From positions 62,001 to 126,000 of the forward strand of contig CAJIYG010000009.1 of assembly GCA_905181585.1 (NCBI GenBank): DNA of 64,000 bases, given 5' to 3'. This stretch comes from an uncultured Flavobacteriales bacterium (GTDB lineage Bacteria > Bacteroidota > Bacteroidia > Flavobacteriales > BACL11). Numbering within the stretch: position 1 is the stretch's first letter; each line of letters starts with the position of its first letter. Positions 51,646-60,532 of the stretch are shown one piece after another. Both the position numbers and the translations under genes were made by a program. The notes beneath the pieces were generated by a model. It saw nothing but the letters and a program-made list of their open reading frames with translations. It was not told the origin of the DNA and did no database searches.

Positions 51646-52446
51646 ATGAATGCAGAGCTAAAAATTGATAATAAGACTTATTTAGTTGATTTTTCAAAAT
51701 GTTATGATATATCAATTCCTTTAAATTTTAATGGAAATCAGCCTAATACCTACGGAGTAGATTGTGCATCTTCAAAACCTTATACTGATGACCAATTTAT
51801 TGGAGATAGAAGAAAAGGTGGTCCTTGTAATTTTGAAATTTATAAATTAATTCCTCATTGTAATGGAACGCATACTGAATGTATTGGTCATATCACAGAA
51901 GAAAGGATATCAATTTTAGATTCACTTAATGATATAATGATATCTAGCACTTTAATCACAATAACTCCAAGCATTACAAATGAATTATATATTCCAAATT
52001 TAAATAGTGAAGATCTTGTTATCACTAAAAAAGACCTTTATAAAGTGATGGATAGTATCCCTTCTCACTTGCTCAAAGGTTTAATAATTAGAACATTGCC
52101 AAATAGTTGTGCAAAAAAATCACAAGACTATATGAAGATTCCACCTGCTTTTTTTAGTATAGAAGCTATGCAATATATCGTTAGTAAGGGGGTAGAACAT
52201 TTATTAGTTGACACCCCCTCTGTGGACAGGTTATTTGATGAAGGAAATCTTTCTGCACATAATATTTTTTGGGATACTAAGAAAAAAAAATACAATTCAA
52301 ATACTAAACATAAAACTATTACAGAAATGATTTTTGTTGATAATCATATCGAAGATGGTAGCTATCTTTTAAATTTGCAAATACCTGCTTTTGTCTCAGA
52401 TGCTGCTCCAAGTCGTCCAATTATATTTAAACTAAATGACATATAA
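51646..52446 (+). CDS. Cyclase-family hydrolase, probable kynurenine formamidase
   Basis: A 266-residue protein of the KynB/cyclase family. The metal and catalytic signature HxGTHxxxxxH appears as PHCNGTHTECIGHI at about residue 72. The start CYDISIPLNFNG and the end DAAPSRPIIFKL-type C-terminus are family-like. It is longer than the roughly 210-residue proteobacterial KynB. As no other formamidase is visible between kynA and kynU, it most likely hydrolyses N-formylkynurenine. It overlaps the kynU start by 11 bases. Confidence 0.82.
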   Translation: MNAELKIDNKTYLVDFSKCYDISIPLNFNGNQPNTYGVDCASSKPYTDDQFIGDRRKGGPCNFEIYKLIPHCNGTHTECIGHITEERISILDSLNDIMISSTLITITPSITNELYIPNLNSEDLVITKKDLYKVMDSIPSHLLKGLIIRTLPNSCAKKSQDYMKIPPAFFSIEAMQYIVSKGVEHLLVDTPSVDRLFDEGNLSAHNIFWDTKKKKYNSNTKHKTITEMIFVDNHIEDGSYLLNLQIPAFVSDAAPSRPIIFKLNDI

Positions 52447-53686
52447 TATTTCAAAAGATTTTGCGCTGGAGATGGATGTCTCAGATCCTTTAAAATCGTA
52501 CCAAGAGAGATTCTATATTCCCAAACAAAAAAATGGAGAAAAACATATTTATTTGTGTGGTAATTCTCTTGGCCTACAAAGTAAAAATACCTCTGATTTT
52601 ATAGAACAGGAATTAAAAGATTGGCAGAATTTAGGAGTAGAGGGACACTTTCATGCTAAAAATCCCTGGCTTCCTTATCATGAGTTTTTATCTGCTAGTT
52701 ATTCAAGAATTGTTGGAGCTAAAATTAGTGAAGTTGTTGCAATGAATACCCTTTCTGTAAATTTACATTTGATGCTAGTTTCATTCTATCGTCCTGACAA
52801 AAACCGTTTTAAAATAGTAATTGAAGACGATGCTTTTCCTTCAGATATTTATGCTGTTGAGTCTCATATCAAACATCATAATTTAGATCCTGAAAAGGTG
52901 CTTGTTAGACTAAAACCAAGAGATGGAGAAAGTGCCATTAGAACAGATGATATTGAAGAAGTTATTAATAATCAAGGTGAAGAGATTGCGCTTCTAATGC
53001 TTGGAGGAGTTAATTATTATACTGGGCAGGTATTTGATTTTAAGAGTATAACAAAATTTTGTCATACTAAAGGAATTAAAGTGGGTTTTGATTTAGCTCA
53101 TGCTATTGGAAATATCGAATTATTATTACATGAATGGCAGGTAGATTTCGCTGTTTGGTGTTCATATAAATATCTTAACTCAGGTCCAGGATCAATTGGC
53201 GGAGTATTTATTCATTCAAAACATCATAACAGCAAATTACATAGATTTGCTGGATGGTGGGGACATAACAAAGAGGATAGATTTAAGATGCCAGATAAGT
53301 TTGACCCTATAAGATCTGCCGAGGGATGGCAGCTCAGTAATCCTCCAATTCTTTCTCTAGCTGCTATAAGAGCTTCACTATCAATATTTGATGAAGTTGG
53401 AATGGAAGCATTAATTGAAAAATCTAAGAAAATGACATCTTATTTAGTTTTTTTGCTTGATAATATTTCTTCTAAAAGAATTTCTATTATTACGCCAAAT
53501 GATAGAGGGTGTCAAATCTCTATTCGTGTTTCAGGAGGAGATAAAATGTTATTTGATAAGATAACAAAAAGGGGTGTTATTGCTGATTGGAGAGAGCCTG
53601 ATGTAATTAGGATTGCCCCCGTACCTTTGTATAATAGTTATTTAGATGTATTTAATTTTTATAAAATTTTAGAAGAAATATTATAG
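52436..53686 (+). CDS. kynU: Kynureninase
   Basis: A 416-residue PLP enzyme that splits (3-hydroxy)kynurenine into (3-hydroxy)anthranilate and alanine. It has the start YLCGNSLGLQSKNTSDFIEQ, MNTLSVNLHLMLVSFYRP, the PLP-binding segment VWCSYKYLNSGPGSIGGVFIH (Lys forms the Schiff base), FAGWWGHNKEDRFKM and GWQLSNPPILSLAAI. All are standard for kynureninase, at normal length. The ATG at 52436 lies inside the end of the formamidase gene, so the two are coupled. Confidence 0.96.
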   Translation: MTYNISKDFALEMDVSDPLKSYQERFYIPKQKNGEKHIYLCGNSLGLQSKNTSDFIEQELKDWQNLGVEGHFHAKNPWLPYHEFLSASYSRIVGAKISEVVAMNTLSVNLHLMLVSFYRPDKNRFKIVIEDDAFPSDIYAVESHIKHHNLDPEKVLVRLKPRDGESAIRTDDIEEVINNQGEEIALLMLGGVNYYTGQVFDFKSITKFCHTKGIKVGFDLAHAIGNIELLLHEWQVDFAVWCSYKYLNSGPGSIGGVFIHSKHHNSKLHRFAGWWGHNKEDRFKMPDKFDPIRSAEGWQLSNPPILSLAAIRASLSIFDEVGMEALIEKSKKMTSYLVFLLDNISSKRISIITPNDRGCQISIRVSGGDKMLFDKITKRGVIADWREPDVIRIAPVPLYNSYLDVFNFYKILEEIL

Positions 53687-53687
53687 T

Positions 53688-55022
53688 ATGAGAAAAGATG
53701 TAATTATAGTCGGTGCAGGATTAGCAGGTTCATTATGTGCATTATATATGCTTAAAAGAGGTTTTAAGGTCAGGCTTTATGAAAGAAGAGCTGATATGAG
53801 AAAAGCTGTTTTAGTTGCGGGAAGATCAATTAATCTTGCACTTTCAGTAAGAGGTTGGACTGCACTTGAAAAAGTTGGAGTAGATGCTCATGTTAAAGAG
53901 ATATCTATAGCCATGCCAAAAAGGGTAATGCATGATTTAGAAGGGAATCTGACAGATCAATTTTATGGTAATCAAGATCAAGCAATTTATTCTGTCCCAC
54001 GAGGGGAGTTAAATGTTCTTTTAATGAATTTAGCACAAGAGAGAGGTGCAGAACTTTTTTTTAATCAAAAATGTTTTGATGTAGATTTAGAAAACCCGAA
54101 ACTTATTTTTGAAAACACTATTGACGGCAAAATATCTAACGTTAGTTGTGATTTAATTATTGGGGCGGATGGCGCTTTCTCAGCTATTAGAACTAAGATG
54201 ATGAAGCAAGATCGTTTTCAATATTCTCAATACTATATTGAGCATGGTTACAAGGAATTATTAATACCTGCTAATGCAGATGGTTCTCATAAAATTGAAA
54301 AAAATGCTTTACATATTTGGCCCAGAGGAAACTTTATGTTAATTGCTCTGCCAAATCTAGATGGTAGTTATACATGTACACTTTTCTCCCCTTTTGAAGG
54401 AAAAGACTCGTTTAAAGAATTAAAAACTCCACAGGATATTACTAAATTTTTTAATTCTGTTTTTAAAGATTTTACTCCTCTAATCCCAGATTTAGTAGAA
54501 CAGTTTTTACATAATCCTACTGCTTCTTTGGGGATTTTTAAATGTTTTCCATGGAACGTAAAAGATTTTTGTGTGCTTATTGGAGATTCTGCTCATGCTA
54601 CAGTACCTTTTTATGGACAGGGAATGAATGCAAGCTTTGAAGACTGTAGAGTGCTAGATGATTTAATCGAGGAGCATGAAGGAGATATGCTTAGAACTCT
54701 AAATAAATTTTCTCAAATAAGAAAGCCTAACGGAGATGGTGTACAGGATTTATCTCTTCATAATTTTATTGTTATGAGAGATAAAACAGCCGATCCAATT
54801 TTTTTATTGCAGAAGAAAATAGAGCAAAAGTTTGCTCAGTTATATCCTGAAAAATGGCTACCTCTTTACAGTATGGTTTCTTTTTCAAATATCTCATATG
54901 CTGAAGCTTGGGTTATTGGTATGGAGCAAGAAAAACTAATGTCTAAAATTATGAATTTACCTAATATAAAAGAGACTTGGGATAGTGATGTGATTATGCA
55001 AGAAATGCTTAAAATGTGCTAG
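53688..55022 (+). CDS. kmo: Kynurenine 3-monooxygenase
   Basis: A 444-residue FAD hydroxylase converting kynurenine to 3-hydroxykynurenine with NADPH. The dinucleotide fold is IIVGAGLAGSLCALYMLKRG, followed by GRSINLALSVRGWTAL (a KMO signature), LIIGADGAFSAIRTKM and CVLIGDSAHATVPFYGQGMN. The C-terminal segment after residue 380 probably associates with the membrane or stabilises the protein, as in eukaryotic KMO. It is the last enzyme gene of the cluster and starts one base after kynU. Confidence 0.96.
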   Translation: MRKDVIIVGAGLAGSLCALYMLKRGFKVRLYERRADMRKAVLVAGRSINLALSVRGWTALEKVGVDAHVKEISIAMPKRVMHDLEGNLTDQFYGNQDQAIYSVPRGELNVLLMNLAQERGAELFFNQKCFDVDLENPKLIFENTIDGKISNVSCDLIIGADGAFSAIRTKMMKQDRFQYSQYYIEHGYKELLIPANADGSHKIEKNALHIWPRGNFMLIALPNLDGSYTCTLFSPFEGKDSFKELKTPQDITKFFNSVFKDFTPLIPDLVEQFLHNPTASLGIFKCFPWNVKDFCVLIGDSAHATVPFYGQGMNASFEDCRVLDDLIEEHEGDMLRTLNKFSQIRKPNGDGVQDLSLHNFIVMRDKTADPIFLLQKKIEQKFAQLYPEKWLPLYSMVSFSNISYAEAWVIGMEQEKLMSKIMNLPNIKETWDSDVIMQEMLKMC

Positions 55023-55448
55023 ATGAAATTTAATTATTTAAAATTTTTTTTAATCTTATCTTTTGTAATGTATATGCCTTTTATCGTTTTCTCAGGATGT
55101 GAAGACGGTGATTGTGAAAATGGTTATGGGACTTATATTTGGAGAGATGGCGATACTGATTCAAGCTCATGGATTGTAGGTGATAAGTATATTGGCTCAT
55201 TTAAAAATGGTAAAATGCATGGCCAAGGAAAACATATTAGCACAAATGGTGAAATATATATAGGCAGTTACTTGTTTGGGCTTAGAAGCGGTTATGGGTT
55301 TTTAACATATACTGATGGCTCTTCTTATACAGGCTTTTTTAAGAATGATTTGTTGCACGGAAAAGGAATTTTTATAGATAAAAAGGGTGAAAGTAAAAAA
55401 GCATTATTTAGTAATAATAAGATCATTAAAACTAATTTAGATGATTAA
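55023..55448 (+). CDS. MORN-repeat secreted protein
   Basis: A 141-residue protein with an N-terminal signal (about 1-25, ending VFSGCEDGDCENGYG) and three to four MORN repeats (YIGSFKNGKMHGQGKH, YIGSYLFGLRSGYG, YTGFFKNDLLHGKG). A close pair of cysteines (CEDGDC) follows the signal. MORN repeats form beta-hairpins that mediate protein or lipid contacts; no enzymatic role is indicated. It begins directly after the kmo stop and overlaps the next gene by 8 bases, so it may be read from the kynurenine transcript without being part of the pathway. Confidence 0.82.
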   Translation: MKFNYLKFFLILSFVMYMPFIVFSGCEDGDCENGYGTYIWRDGDTDSSSWIVGDKYIGSFKNGKMHGQGKHISTNGEIYIGSYLFGLRSGYGFLTYTDGSSYTGFFKNDLLHGKGIFIDKKGESKKALFSNNKIIKTNLDD

Positions 55449-56127
55449 AAAGAAATACACTTTATTAATAATATTTTTTTTTTCAATATCACTCTCCGCA
55501 CAAATTAGTGAGCTAAAGATCGCTTCTGAAAAATTAGAATCCTTCATAAATAAAAAATCTGATAAAGATTTTTTTGATTCTACTAGTTTCATGAAATCAA
55601 TTATTAAAAAGTCATTTCTAAAGGCATCTGCTGTTGGAGGTTTTTATGATAGCAGAATTATTAAAATTATATTTCCTAAAGATTTGAATAAAATTAAAAA
55701 GTCACTAACTAAATTAGGTCTTGAGAAAAAAGTTGTGAAATTTGAAAAACAAATGAATATTGTTGCTGAACAATCTTCTAAAGAATCAGTTAATGTATTT
55801 ATAAATACTATTAGTACTTTAAGATTTGATGAATTGCCATTTAATAATATGAATCGAAGTGCTACTCTAACAAACTATTTACGAAATAATAGTAGTATTG
55901 CTATATATGATAGTATGTCTCCAATAATTGAAAAAGAGATTATTAATAATAAATTAATTGAGGATTATAATTTTCTTATTAAAAAATATAATAAAATTCC
56001 TTTTATAAAAAAGATTAAATTTGATATTAAGGAATATGTAGTCACTAAAACTTTAGAGGGAATTTTTATACTTATTGCTGAAGAAGAAAAAAAGATTAAA
56101 AATAAATTTTTTAATACAAATAAATAA
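55441..56127 (+). CDS. DUF4197 family protein
   Basis: A 228-residue protein with a signal peptide (about 1-20, ending FFFSISLSAQ). The rest is mostly helical and matches the DUF4197 layout: KASAVGGFYDSRIIKIIFPK, KQMNIVAEQSSKESVNVF, a tail with YVVTKTLEGIFILIAEEEKK. It is periplasmic or secreted, of unknown function. It is overlapped by 8 bases with the MORN protein gene and followed by the amidotransferase lipoprotein gene after 5 bases, so all three are probably cotranscribed. Confidence 0.78.
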   Translation: MIKKKYTLLIIFFFSISLSAQISELKIASEKLESFINKKSDKDFFDSTSFMKSIIKKSFLKASAVGGFYDSRIIKIIFPKDLNKIKKSLTKLGLEKKVVKFEKQMNIVAEQSSKESVNVFINTISTLRFDELPFNNMNRSATLTNYLRNNSSIAIYDSMSPIIEKEIINNKLIEDYNFLIKKYNKIPFIKKIKFDIKEYVVTKTLEGIFILIAEEEKKIKNKFFNTNK

Positions 56128-56132
56128 ATTAG

Positions 56133-56876
56133 ATGCTATATAGATTAGTGTTTTTTCTGTCTTTCATTTTCCTTTTTTCATGTGATCATCAAGAAAAGAA
56201 AACAATTATATTATCTAAAGCTTCAACTAACTATATAAATTGGTTAGTAGATGATAATATTAATATTATTAATGCCTATGAATCTAATAATTTAGATAGT
56301 ATTTTATTAATTGCTGATGGTATTGTTTTGACAGGAGGTGAGGATATTAATCCATTAATGTATGGTGACAGTTCTAATCTTCAACTCTGTGAGAAAATGG
56401 ATTTTCGTAGAGACACAATAGAAAAAAAATTGTTTGATTTTTCTTTAAAAAATAATATACCATTTATAGGAATATGTAGAGGTATGCAAATGATGAATGT
56501 TGCCCATGGCGGTACATTATATGGGGATATTCCATCAGAGATTGGTGATGGTGTTATCCATCGAAACAATGGAGAGGTAATGCATGAAATAGTTGTTTCT
56601 TGTAGTAATATTTTATATGCAAATATGGTATTTCCTTATTCATTAAGAGACACTATATTTACTGTTAATTCTTGGCATCATCAAGGATTAAAGAGAATTG
56701 CTAATGGAATAAATGTAATTGCAACTTCTTCTGATGGTTTACCCGAGGCTGTTGCGATGGATACTAGCATTCATTCTTTTATGATTGGAGTACAATTTCA
56801 CCCTGAGAGATTAGGTGGTGGGAATTTCATAAATAGACATATGCGTTCTAATTTTTTACATGCTATTTCTAATTAG
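56133..56876 (+). CDS. Predicted lipoprotein of the class I glutamine amidotransferase/gamma-glutamyl hydrolase family (peptidase C26)
   Basis: A 247-residue protein whose first 20 residues look like a lipoprotein signal (FIFLFSCDHQEK, Cys about 17). The catalytic domain has VLTGGEDINPLMYG, the nucleophile Cys in PFIGICRGMQMMNVAHGG, NSWHHQGLKRIA and the His-Glu of GVQFHPERLGG. Family members cleave gamma-glutamyl amides. Export to the envelope is unusual for this normally cytoplasmic family and suggests action on an extracytoplasmic gamma-glutamyl compound; the substrate is unknown. Confidence 0.85.
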   Translation: MLYRLVFFLSFIFLFSCDHQEKKTIILSKASTNYINWLVDDNINIINAYESNNLDSILLIADGIVLTGGEDINPLMYGDSSNLQLCEKMDFRRDTIEKKLFDFSLKNNIPFIGICRGMQMMNVAHGGTLYGDIPSEIGDGVIHRNNGEVMHEIVVSCSNILYANMVFPYSLRDTIFTVNSWHHQGLKRIANGINVIATSSDGLPEAVAMDTSIHSFMIGVQFHPERLGGGNFINRHMRSNFLHAISN

Positions 56877-56894
56877 TTAAAGGATTTACTTTTC

Positions 56895-56902
56895 TATCTT
56901 TG
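56895..56902 (+). promoter_or_regulatory. -7 element for gpmI
   Basis: TATCTTTG, exact TAnnTTTG match, six bases before the ATG at 56909. Its last three bases (TTG) are the alternative in-frame start codon at 56900, which is therefore rejected. Confidence 0.55.
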
Positions 56903-56908
56903 TTCAAA

Positions 56909-58426
56909 ATGCATAAAAAAAAGATTCTTCTTATGATTTTAGATGGTTGGGGCCATGGAGATAAATCAAAATCTGATGTTATATTTAACTCTAAAACTCC
57001 TTTTGTTGACTCGTTATATTCAAAATTCCCAAATTGCGAGCTTCTTACAGATAGTGAAAATGTAGGTCTTCCTGAAAATCAAATGGGTAACTCTGAGGTA
57101 GGTCACCTAAACATTGGAGCAGGTAGAATTGTTTTACAAGATCTAGCTAAAATTAATTATGCATGTGAGAAAAACTTATTTAAGAATAAAGAAAATTTAT
57201 TAAAGTCTTTTGATTATGCTAAGAAAAATGATGCTCCGTTACATTTGATAGGGCTTGTTTCGGATGGTGGTATACATTCACATCAAGATCATTTATATAA
57301 GTTGTGTGAGTCAGCTAGAGAATTCGGTGTAAAAGATGTTTTTATACATGCTTTTACTGACGGAAGAGATTGTGACCCAAAATCAGCTATAAAACTTATT
57401 AAAAGATTAGAAAAGAACTTATTTGGCGCTAAGATTGCAACAGTTTGTGGTAGATATTATGCGATGGACAGGGATCAGAGATGGGAAAGAATTAAATTTT
57501 CTTATGATGCTATGGTTCATTCAATTGGAGTGAAATCTCATGATTGTACTCAGCTAATGGCTGCATCATATGATCAGGGAATAACTGATGAGTTTATTAA
57601 GCCTATTGTTGTTGTAGATGATTTAGGTATGCCCATAGCTAAGATTAAGAATAATGATGCAGTAATATGTTTTAATTTTAGGACTGATAGATGCAGACAA
57701 ATTACCAATGTCTTAACTCAGAAAGATATGAATGAATTTAAAATGCAAAGATTGGATTTACATTTTACTACAATGACTAACTATGATTCAAATTTTAATA
57801 ACATAAATGTAATTTTTGAAAAGAAAAATATTAAAAATACTTTAGGAGAAGTATTGGAATATAATAACCTTACACAAACAAGGATTGCAGAAACTGAAAA
57901 GTATCCTCACGTAACATATTTTTTCTCTGGAGGTAGAGAGAAATTATTTGAAGGAGAAAGACGTCTGATGGTTGATTCTCCTAAAGTTTCAACATATGAT
58001 TTAAAGCCCGAGATGAGCGCAAAGGAATTAACAAATTGTGTTATTGATGAAATAGAACATAACACTCCTAATTTTATATGTCTAAATTATGCTAATGTTG
58101 ATATGGTTGGTCATACAGGTGTTTATAGTTCAATTAATAAAGCCATTGAATGTATTGATTATTATGCTGAAAAAGTTGTTCATTCTGCAATAAAAAATAA
58201 TTATATAGTTATGATAATTGCAGATCATGGAAATGCTGACTTCGCTATTAATTCTGATGGAAGCCCTAATACTGCCCATACTAAAAACCCTGTACCATGT
58301 TTTTTAATTAACTCTAAATATAAAAAGATATCTGATGGTATTTTAGCAGATATTGCCCCTACAATACTTAATATTATGGGATGTGAAAAACCAAAAGAAA
58401 TGTCTGGAAAAACTTTAATTAAATAA
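56909..58426 (+). CDS. gpmI: 2,3-bisphosphoglycerate-independent phosphoglycerate mutase
   Basis: About 505 residues from the ATG at 56909 (MHKKKILLMILDGWGHG). Interconverts 3- and 2-phosphoglycerate in glycolysis using two metal ions. It has the alkaline-phosphatase-type metal motif DGWG, the phosphorylated Ser in MGNSEVGHLNIGAGRIV, the FTDGRDCDP loop, GRYYAMDRDQRWERI and IADHGNAD. A promoter box lies 6 bases before the start. The downstream M20 peptidase gene follows after 3 bases. Confidence 0.97.
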   Translation: MHKKKILLMILDGWGHGDKSKSDVIFNSKTPFVDSLYSKFPNCELLTDSENVGLPENQMGNSEVGHLNIGAGRIVLQDLAKINYACEKNLFKNKENLLKSFDYAKKNDAPLHLIGLVSDGGIHSHQDHLYKLCESAREFGVKDVFIHAFTDGRDCDPKSAIKLIKRLEKNLFGAKIATVCGRYYAMDRDQRWERIKFSYDAMVHSIGVKSHDCTQLMAASYDQGITDEFIKPIVVVDDLGMPIAKIKNNDAVICFNFRTDRCRQITNVLTQKDMNEFKMQRLDLHFTTMTNYDSNFNNINVIFEKKNIKNTLGEVLEYNNLTQTRIAETEKYPHVTYFFSGGREKLFEGERRLMVDSPKVSTYDLKPEMSAKELTNCVIDEIEHNTPNFICLNYANVDMVGHTGVYSSINKAIECIDYYAEKVVHSAIKNNYIVMIIADHGNADFAINSDGSPNTAHTKNPVPCFLINSKYKKISDGILADIAPTILNIMGCEKPKEMSGKTLIK

Positions 58427-58429
58427 AAA

Positions 58430-59824
58430 ATGAAATACATAAAAACATATATCCAAGAAAATAAAAATAGATTTATTGATGAACTTATAGATTTATTGAA
58501 AATCCCTTCTATCAGTGCTGATCCAAAATATAAAATGGATGTTTTAAATTGCGCAGATAGCGTTGCTAGTTCACTAGCAAGTGCTGGAGCTGAGAATATA
58601 GAAATTTGTAAGACAAAAGGTTATCCTATTGTATATGCAGACAAGATTATTGACGACACACTTCCTACTGTATTAGTATATGGTCATTATGATGTGCAGC
58701 CTGCAGATCCTCTTGAATTATGGGATAGCGGTCCATTTGAGCCAATAATTAAAAAAACAAAAATACATCCTGAGGGAGCTATTTTTGCTAGAGGAGCGTG
58801 TGATGATAAAGGGCAGTTTTTTATGCATGTTAAAGCTTTTGAGTTAATGATGGATAATAATACTTTACCTTGTAATATTAAATTTATGATTGAAGGTGAA
58901 GAAGAAGTTGGCTCTGAAAATCTAGGTGAATTTGTAGTTGCAAATAAAGAAAAGCTTAAATGCGATACAATTTTAATTTCTGATACAGGAATAATCTCAA
59001 ATAATACTCCTTCAATTACAACAGGACTGAAGGGCTTAAGTTATATTGAAGTTGAGGTAACTGGACCAAATAGAGATTTGCATTCTGGTTTATATGGCGG
59101 AGCTGTTGCTAATCCAATCAATATACTTTGTGAGATGATTGCTAGTATGAAAGACGAAAAAAATCATATTTCTATTCCTGGATTTTATAATAATGTCATT
59201 GAACTTTCCAGTCAGGAAAGAGAAGAGATTGCTAGAGCTCCTTTCTCATTAAATGAATATAAAGAGGCTTTAGATTTATCAGATATTCATGGTGAACAAG
59301 GCTTTACTACAATGGAAAGAACAGGTATAAGACCTACTTTAGATGTAAATGGAATTTGGGGAGGCTATACTGGAGAAGGAGCTAAAACTGTTATTCCGTC
59401 AAAAGCATTTGCAAAAATTTCTATGCGTTTAGTTCCGAATCAATCTGATGAAGAAATAACAAATTTATTTACAAAATATTTTACAAATATTGCTCCTAAA
59501 AGCGTGAAGGTTAAGGTAACACCTCATCATGGTGGGGAACCATATGTCTCTCCTACAGATATTATTTCATACAAAGCAGCTAGTGATGCAATGCTTACAA
59601 CTTTTGGAAAAACACCTGTACCGGTAAAGGCAGGAGGAAGTATCCCAATAGTTGCCTTATTTGAACAAGAATTAAATGTAAAATCTATTCTTTTAGGTTT
59701 TGGTCTTGACAGCGATGCTATTCATTCGCCTAACGAGCATTATGGTATTTTTAATTATTTGAAAGGAATTGAAACAATTCCTCATTTCTTTTTAAACTTT
59801 ACAAAGATGTTTAATTCCAAATAA
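58430..59824 (+). CDS. M20 family dipeptidase
   Basis: A 464-residue metallopeptidase. The metal-binding motif is [20 protein letters not shown] (His and Asp-Val-Gln), then [18 protein letters not shown] (bridging Asp), and the catalytic Glu-Glu in [33 protein letters not shown] begins the dimerisation domain. Such cytosolic carboxypeptidase-like enzymes (CNDP type) split dipeptides. It is coupled to gpmI by a 3-base gap; the likely role is peptide nutrient use. Confidence 0.92.
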   Translation: MKYIKTYIQENKNRFIDELIDLLKIPSISADPKYKMDVLNCADSVASSLASAGAENIEICKTKGYPIVYADKIIDDTLPTVLVYGHYDVQPADPLELWDSGPFEPIIKKTKIHPEGAIFARGACDDKGQFFMHVKAFELMMDNNTLPCNIKFMIEGEEEVGSENLGEFVVANKEKLKCDTILISDTGIISNNTPSITTGLKGLSYIEVEVTGPNRDLHSGLYGGAVANPINILCEMIASMKDEKNHISIPGFYNNVIELSSQEREEIARAPFSLNEYKEALDLSDIHGEQGFTTMERTGIRPTLDVNGIWGGYTGEGAKTVIPSKAFAKISMRLVPNQSDEEITNLFTKYFTNIAPKSVKVKVTPHHGGEPYVSPTDIISYKAASDAMLTTFGKTPVPVKAGGSIPIVALFEQELNVKSILLGFGLDSDAIHSPNEHYGIFNYLKGIETIPHFFLNFTKMFNSK

Positions 59825-59831
59825 TGTTACA

Positions 59832-60305
59832 TTGAGAAATATTTCCCTGCTAATTATATGTTTGATTTCAATTAGTTGTAATAGTCAAGATGATAAAAAT
59901 TTATACATGAGTTCTAAATATGAATATACAAATGCTTTAATAGATGAAACAAGTCCTTATCTTTTACAGCATGCTCATAATCCAGTAAATTGGTATCCCT
60001 GGAATGAGCAGACTTTACAATTAGCAAAAAAAGAAAATAAATTATTATTAATTAGTATTGGATATTCTGCTTGTCATTGGTGTCATGTAATGGAGCATGA
60101 AAGTTTTGAAGATGCTGATGTAGCCAAGGTCATGAATGATAATTTTATTTGTATAAAAGTTGATAGAGAAGAACGCCCAGATATAGACCAGATTTATATG
60201 ACTGCTGTTCAGCTTATGAATCAAAGAGGAGGGTGGCCTCTTAATTGTATTGCACTTCCAGATGGCAGTCCTTTTTGGGGCGGCACATATTTTAGAAAAG
60301 AATGA
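59832..60305 (+). CDS. YyaL-type thioredoxin-domain protein, N-terminal fragment
   Basis: First of three frames that together encode one DUF255/YyaL protein of about 690 residues. This frame has a lipoprotein-like start ([17 protein letters not shown]) and the thioredoxin domain with the CxxC motif in [18 protein letters not shown], then [13 protein letters not shown] and [20 protein letters not shown]. The start must be TTG at 59832: the only nearby ATG (59824) is closed at once. The frame stops at 60303-60305 just after GGTYFRKE. Dropping one A from the AAAA run at 60296-60299 gives GGTYFRKNDWLKK and continues into the next frame. Confidence 0.8.
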   Translation: MRNISLLIICLISISCNSQDDKNLYMSSKYEYTNALIDETSPYLLQHAHNPVNWYPWNEQTLQLAKKENKLLLISIGYSACHWCHVMEHESFEDADVAKVMNDNFICIKVDREERPDIDQIYMTAVQLMNQRGGWPLNCIALPDGSPFWGGTYFRKE

Positions 60306-60492
60306 TTGGCTAAAAAAAATTAAAGAAATCTCTAATATTTACCAAAATGAACCTGACAGAGTTTTAGAATTTTGTCAGCGTCTAAGCATAGGGATAAATG
60401 AAGTTGAGAGTATTGTTTTAAACAAAAATGAAATTGAATTTTATTCCTCTGACTTAAATAAAATGATGGATAAATGGTTATCCACAATTTGA
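60250..60492 (+). CDS. YyaL-type protein, middle fragment (frame-shifted)
   Basis: The useful part of this frame begins at about 60301 ([15 protein letters not shown]) and is the continuation of the thioredoxin domain. The first 17 codons are out-of-phase reading of the upstream fragment. It ends at TGA 60490-60492 after MMDKWLSTI. Removing one A near 60486-60487 gives [20 protein letters not shown], which is the standard next motif of the family (GG...PKFPMP). It is not an independent gene. Confidence 0.65.
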   Translation: MHFQMAVLFGAAHILEKNDWLKKIKEISNIYQNEPDRVLEFCQRLSIGINEVESIVLNKNEIEFYSSDLNKMMDKWLSTI

Positions 60493-60532
60493 TAACCAGA
60501 ACGGAGGGAGCAAAGGGTCTCCTAAATTTCCT

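Noticed and set aside
60477-60485. TTATCCACA, an exact DnaA-box sequence
   Set aside because: It is a single copy inside a coding region (reads WLST in the YyaL-type gene) with no neighbouring boxes, so it does not indicate an origin here.
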